From: Crocinitomicaceae bacterium
GTDB lineage: Bacteria; Bacteroidota; Bacteroidia; Flavobacteriales_G; Salibacteraceae
DNA: 64,000 nt
NCBI GenBank assembly: GCA_002713215.1
Contig: PAVO01000014.1
Coordinates: forward strand, 89,646 to 153,645
Direction of reading: 5' to 3'
Each line of letters opens with the position of its first letter. Position 1 is the stretch's first letter. The notes under the pieces were generated by a model. That model was not told where the DNA came from, did not search any database, and saw only the letters and a list, made by a program, of their open reading frames with translations. Positions 60,930 to 64,000 of the stretch are shown here, piece after piece. The position numbers and the translations under genes were made by a program.

Positions 60930-62285
60930 TTATTTTGAATATTTTCGAAATGCACTAACGAACTGATAAATCAAGTAAGCTCCTGTAATTCTGGATAGTC
61001 CGTCAAAAAGTAATGCATTCCCAGAATATGACTTCTCTACATTAAAAACTTTGTCAAAATGATGTGCTGGGTTAATGAAATTAATAAACCTACCTATTTC
61101 ATTACCAATTAATTCGGGTGAAAAATTTGTATGTCCGATGGAATACTTAACAAGAGTATACCAAAGAACAGAAAATCCAAATAACCAACAAAAAGCAACA
61201 CCCCAGTTCAAGCCGTGACTATTAGATATTTGATTCGTATGTAAAATGAATTTGTCTATAAATTTTCCTTTTTGTTTTTTTAGAATCTTTAGATAAGCTC
61301 TCATTTCATACTTGTGATATAAAAGCTTTGTAGATGTGTCAGAGTTTTTGCTGGCAACCTGTTTTAGTTGACGATATGTTTCTTTCCGTTCATCTAGTGA
61401 ATTTGATGATTTCAGGCTCTCTGATTGACACCATTCGATATTTACTGGAACAATATCTACAAGATTACTGTTTGAAACTTGAATTTTAGAGAACTTTGTA
61501 AATGATGTTGAACTAATAAGTGCTTGACCTAGATTAACTCCTTTTAAAACTAGAATCGAACTATTTGATTCAGGTATCAAAGAATTAATTAACACATTGC
61601 CATTGTTAGAAAAGTATTTTAGAATACCCGTCTGTAATGTAATATTATTCAAGGATAGAGTTGCATCCTTAAGTTCACCATGTATTTGAAAGTATTTGAC
61701 TCTTAAATTTCTTAACAGAAAATCAGTTTTAAAATTGGAGTTGAACTCCAAAAAAACACTATTGGTAATGTTTTTATTTCCTCTATTCGAAACGATTAGC
61801 GCACTGTTGGATTCACCACCAGATAAAGATATCAGGTCAACCTCTCTTGGAATTAATTGAACATCCTTGTTAAATTCATTTCTGATAAATCTCAGTTTGT
61901 TTGCCCTAAATTGGTTTATTATTTGTTCTTTTTGGAGATTAAACTGGCAATATTCGAAAGATAATAGTTCTGTGTTTAAGTTTTTTGACGTAAAGTATTG
62001 ATGGAATGTACACCGTAATAACTGCAGGTTCTGCATGTGCAAATTTGCGGTTAGAAATCGCTGATTAAATGTACAGTTTATGAAGAAGTAATTCTGATTG
62101 TATTGGTTATCTTTCAATTGAAATTCGAAATCAAAAATACAATTGCTGATTGTTACGCTGTTGTTACCAATTACATAGGAATTATCAATTATCACCTCTT
62201 TGGTAATGTTAAAGTTAGATATTTCTTGTTCTGTCTCAAGTAACAATCGGAACCTATCTGGTTCTATTTTTTCGATTTCTCTCAT
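60930..62285 (-). CDS. Pentapeptide-like repeat protein with C-terminal membrane helices
   Basis: A 451-residue protein. Residues 20-270 are beta-rich with recurring short units ending in Asn/Cys/Phe (TISNCIFDFEFQLKD, NYFFINCTFNQRF, LQLLRCTFHQYF, LLSFEYCQFNLQ), like an irregular pentapeptide or right-handed beta-helix. Two or three hydrophobic segments follow (NWGVAFCWLFGFSVLWYTLV, LLFDGLSRITGAYLIYQFVS). No signal peptide. The plan resembles pentapeptide proteins with a C-terminal channel-like module, but no pore signature is visible. Function unknown; the family is tentative. Confidence 0.6.
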   Translation of the reverse strand: MREIEKIEPDRFRLLLETEQEISNFNITKEVIIDNSYVIGNNSVTISNCIFDFEFQLKDNQYNQNYFFINCTFNQRFLTANLHMQNLQLLRCTFHQYFTSKNLNTELLSFEYCQFNLQKEQIINQFRANKLRFIRNEFNKDVQLIPREVDLISLSGGESNSALIVSNRGNKNITNSVFLEFNSNFKTDFLLRNLRVKYFQIHGELKDATLSLNNITLQTGILKYFSNNGNVLINSLIPESNSSILVLKGVNLGQALISSTSFTKFSKIQVSNSNLVDIVPVNIEWCQSESLKSSNSLDERKETYRQLKQVASKNSDTSTKLLYHKYEMRAYLKILKKQKGKFIDKFILHTNQISNSHGLNWGVAFCWLFGFSVLWYTLVKYSIGHTNFSPELIGNEIGRFINFINPAHHFDKVFNVEKSYSGNALLFDGLSRITGAYLIYQFVSAFRKYSK

Positions 62286-62417
62286 GGTTTAGAATTGATT
62301 CTATTATTGCACTATTCGGTTGCCGCTACTTGTTTATATAAATACCTTTTGTATTCATCATACCCCCACAAAAAAATTGGGGGATAGAGATACCTTTTAC
62401 TGGTTTAATGGAAACCC

Positions 62418-63821
62418 TTACTTCACCACCATTCGATCCTGGTAGACCACCTGTCCATTCTCGTTCTCAAATTGAATGACATAAACGCCCAATTCAAGAA
62501 ATTCCACGTCCAATTGGAAATTGGTAGAAGGAATGGAGTTAGAAAGCAGTTGCTCCTGGCCCAATAGGTTTAGGATGCGAACCTGCATACCCATTGCGTT
62601 TTCAATGTTGAGTACGTTGTCTGCTGGAGTGGGGTAGAACTTGATGGCTTTGGAGTCTATTACATTTTCCATGGATGTAGTTTCTTCCGGTGAGTTTTTC
62701 CAGGCATTCATACATCCCGTTTGGCTTAGGTTGGCATTGGAGTATAGAAAAGAATAGTAGGATGAAATGGTAGCGTGCATACGGTCGGTTTGGTCTACGG
62801 TAACCAGGTACTTGCAAGGATCATTGGAATAATCCATGTAATTGTTGTAGTTGATCGATAGGGAACAATCGGTTAACTGGCAGTTACCCACCAATGCAGA
62901 CCGGGGGTCGGTGTCGCAGCAAAAATCACCAAAGAGGTTACATCCGTCTCCCGGGTCACCATAAGGAGCGGCTCCTTTACAAGTACCAGCATGAAAGGTA
63001 TGATACAATCCGAAGTAATGTCCGATTTCATGGGTAAAGGTTTTTCCTTCATCATTACCCGTTGTACAGTGAGAGCAAGGCGGTGCGCCAAACATATCGG
63101 CATGCATTAAAATTCCAGGTTTAACGGTTGGGCTGGAATAACCGGGTAAGTAAGACCAGGAGGTACCCGATGGTTCATGGGCGATATAAACAATCAGGTA
63201 TTCCTGGGCCGACAAGGTGCAGATTTGCGCCATGGGTGTGTATTCCGGAAAGCCCGGTCCGTGCCAGGCAAAGTTTTTGTTAACGTCAATAAAAAAGATC
63301 CCGGGGTTGGGTATTCCGGGAACAGTTCCCTGGTCGATTTGCCCTACTGTAATGGTATAACTACCATCAACAATGGTTGAGTTTTCAGGAACCAAGGAGT
63401 TGTATTCGGTCATGGGATTACCGGCTACTTCGGTAGCCAGGCAAAAATGAAAATCAACCGGACCTGCCTGGTTGTAGTCCATTTGCTTGTTAAGCAGATC
63501 CAATTGTTTCATTATGATGGTTTCATCAATAAGACCAATGTTTCCCTTTCCATCATTCAATACAACAAAAAGAATGGGAACGGTTTTCTTGGGCCATGAC
63601 GATCGGCTCGTTTGGTGGGACTCCACTGAGCGACTGATGGCTTCGTTATGTTTGTCATAGTTGGACTTCCATACCGGATCTTTCATTTGATCGGGAGTAA
63701 GGCGTTCGGTGGCGCATTTAGTAGAGGGGGCAACGGGGTCTTGTGCTTGTAATGTAGTTAGAGAAGAAATACAGAAGGCGAATACGATGGTTCGGACGAA
63801 TGTTTTAACCGAGAATTTCAT
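62418..63821 (-). CDS. Secreted M43 (pappalysin-type) metalloprotease with T9SS sorting domain
   Basis: A 467-residue zinc protease from ATG 63821 (MKFSVKTFVRTIVFAFCISS), a signal peptide. The metal site is HEIGHYFGLYH at residues 264-274 (His264, His268, His274, Glu265), with Cys-rich surroundings (GDGCNLFGDFCCDTDPRSAL) typical of M43B ulilysin-like enzymes and the later Met-turn near INYNNYMDYSND. The C-terminal 75 residues (FYPTPADNVLNIENAMGMQV, VRILNLLGQEQLL, VYVIQFENENGQVVYQDRMV) are a type A T9SS sorting domain, so it is exported by the same system as porQ. Target unknown. Confidence 0.9.
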   Translation of the reverse strand: MKFSVKTFVRTIVFAFCISSLTTLQAQDPVAPSTKCATERLTPDQMKDPVWKSNYDKHNEAISRSVESHQTSRSSWPKKTVPILFVVLNDGKGNIGLIDETIIMKQLDLLNKQMDYNQAGPVDFHFCLATEVAGNPMTEYNSLVPENSTIVDGSYTITVGQIDQGTVPGIPNPGIFFIDVNKNFAWHGPGFPEYTPMAQICTLSAQEYLIVYIAHEPSGTSWSYLPGYSSPTVKPGILMHADMFGAPPCSHCTTGNDEGKTFTHEIGHYFGLYHTFHAGTCKGAAPYGDPGDGCNLFGDFCCDTDPRSALVGNCQLTDCSLSINYNNYMDYSNDPCKYLVTVDQTDRMHATISSYYSFLYSNANLSQTGCMNAWKNSPEETTSMENVIDSKAIKFYPTPADNVLNIENAMGMQVRILNLLGQEQLLSNSIPSTNFQLDVEFLELGVYVIQFENENGQVVYQDRMVVK

Positions 63822-64000
63822 GATATTTAGATTAATAGAACGCACTGAGGAAATAAGTCTCCGAACCTAGCATGATCTGTTAAATGATACAATAGGGGGA
63901 AACCCGCAATTTCCTAGTGTTAGGCAAACCGTAAATAGATTACGTTTTTGAATCAGACTTTAGCTCAAAAAATAAAGAGCTATGGATTTGATTTATATAA

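Noticed and set aside
1..64000. CRISPR array, prophage or insertion sequence
   Set aside because: No regularly spaced direct repeats, no transposase, integrase or phage structural genes were seen.

Overview
The window comes from a chromosome of a member of Bacteroidota, most likely Flavobacteriales or a close relative. The evidence is a type IX secretion (T9SS) and gliding gene set (a PKD protein with a CHU_C-type C-terminus plus PorP/SprF, PorQ, and a T9SS-sorted M43 protease), ten Bacteroidetes-type -7 boxes (TAnnTTTG) just upstream of starts, general lack of Shine-Dalgarno sites, the rpmG-DUF4295-ftsY block, a two-subunit transketolase, DUF4199 and DUF4920 proteins, and a long Lys/Pro-rich insertion in Rho. 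Base composition is about 40% GC by eye. I recognise no rRNA, tRNA, CRISPR array, prophage or insertion sequence. It reads as core chromosome with a more accessory right end.

Layout. 1-2.8 kb: end of a giant PKD adhesin and its PorP/SprF partner. 2.8-6.6 kb: phenylacetyl-CoA epoxidase genes, paaE diverging from paaABCD. 6.7-12.6 kb: EF-hand protein, YceI lipoprotein, metalloprotease, class I aminotransferase, thioredoxin-like protein, rpmG-DUF4295-ftsY. 12.7-16.8 kb (minus strand): a TGA-interrupted gene, SIMPL protein, cmk, porQ and an unknown. 17-26.9 kb: aroC, a dicarboxylate/glutamate symporter, a hybrid histidine kinase, an AsmA-like protein, an OmpA/PD40 protein and a DUF4920 lipoprotein. 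27-30.1 kb (minus): split transketolase with a von Willebrand A gene between its halves; the C-terminal subunit carries an apparent frameshift. 30.2-33.6 kb (minus): a tandem pair of secreted paralogues, one intact and one a pseudogene. 33.7-46 kb: ychF, parE, two TonB-domain genes, parC, rimO, a second OmpA/PD40 protein. 46-48.2 kb (minus): an RfbH-like sugar 3-dehydratase homologue and a nucleotide-sugar reductase. 48.4-55.5 kb: rho, DUF4199, mpl, rhomboid protease, flavodoxin, rplS, trmD. 55.7-62.3 kb: small membrane and secreted unknowns and a minus-strand run containing a sigma factor, a 40-residue membrane protein, an SRPBCC protein, a DUF6855-like protein and a CoA transferase. 62.4-63.8 kb: T9SS-sorted M43 protease.

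Most notable observations. (1) A GC-rich 75-bp repeat, with its first 40 bp identical, lies in the same reading frame in the disordered regions of two unrelated essential genes, parC and rho; it looks like a repeat that has spread into coding sequence. (2) Three genes carry visible lesions whose true reading can be recovered: a TGA in place of an expected Trp codon, two TAA codons plus a lost ATG in a duplicated gene, and a one-base loss in a poly-A run of the transketolase gene. (3) A 40-residue membrane protein sits 3 bp upstream of a sigma factor that has an unusual Cys-containing tail. (4) Two long imperfect inverted repeats occupy intergenic gaps.
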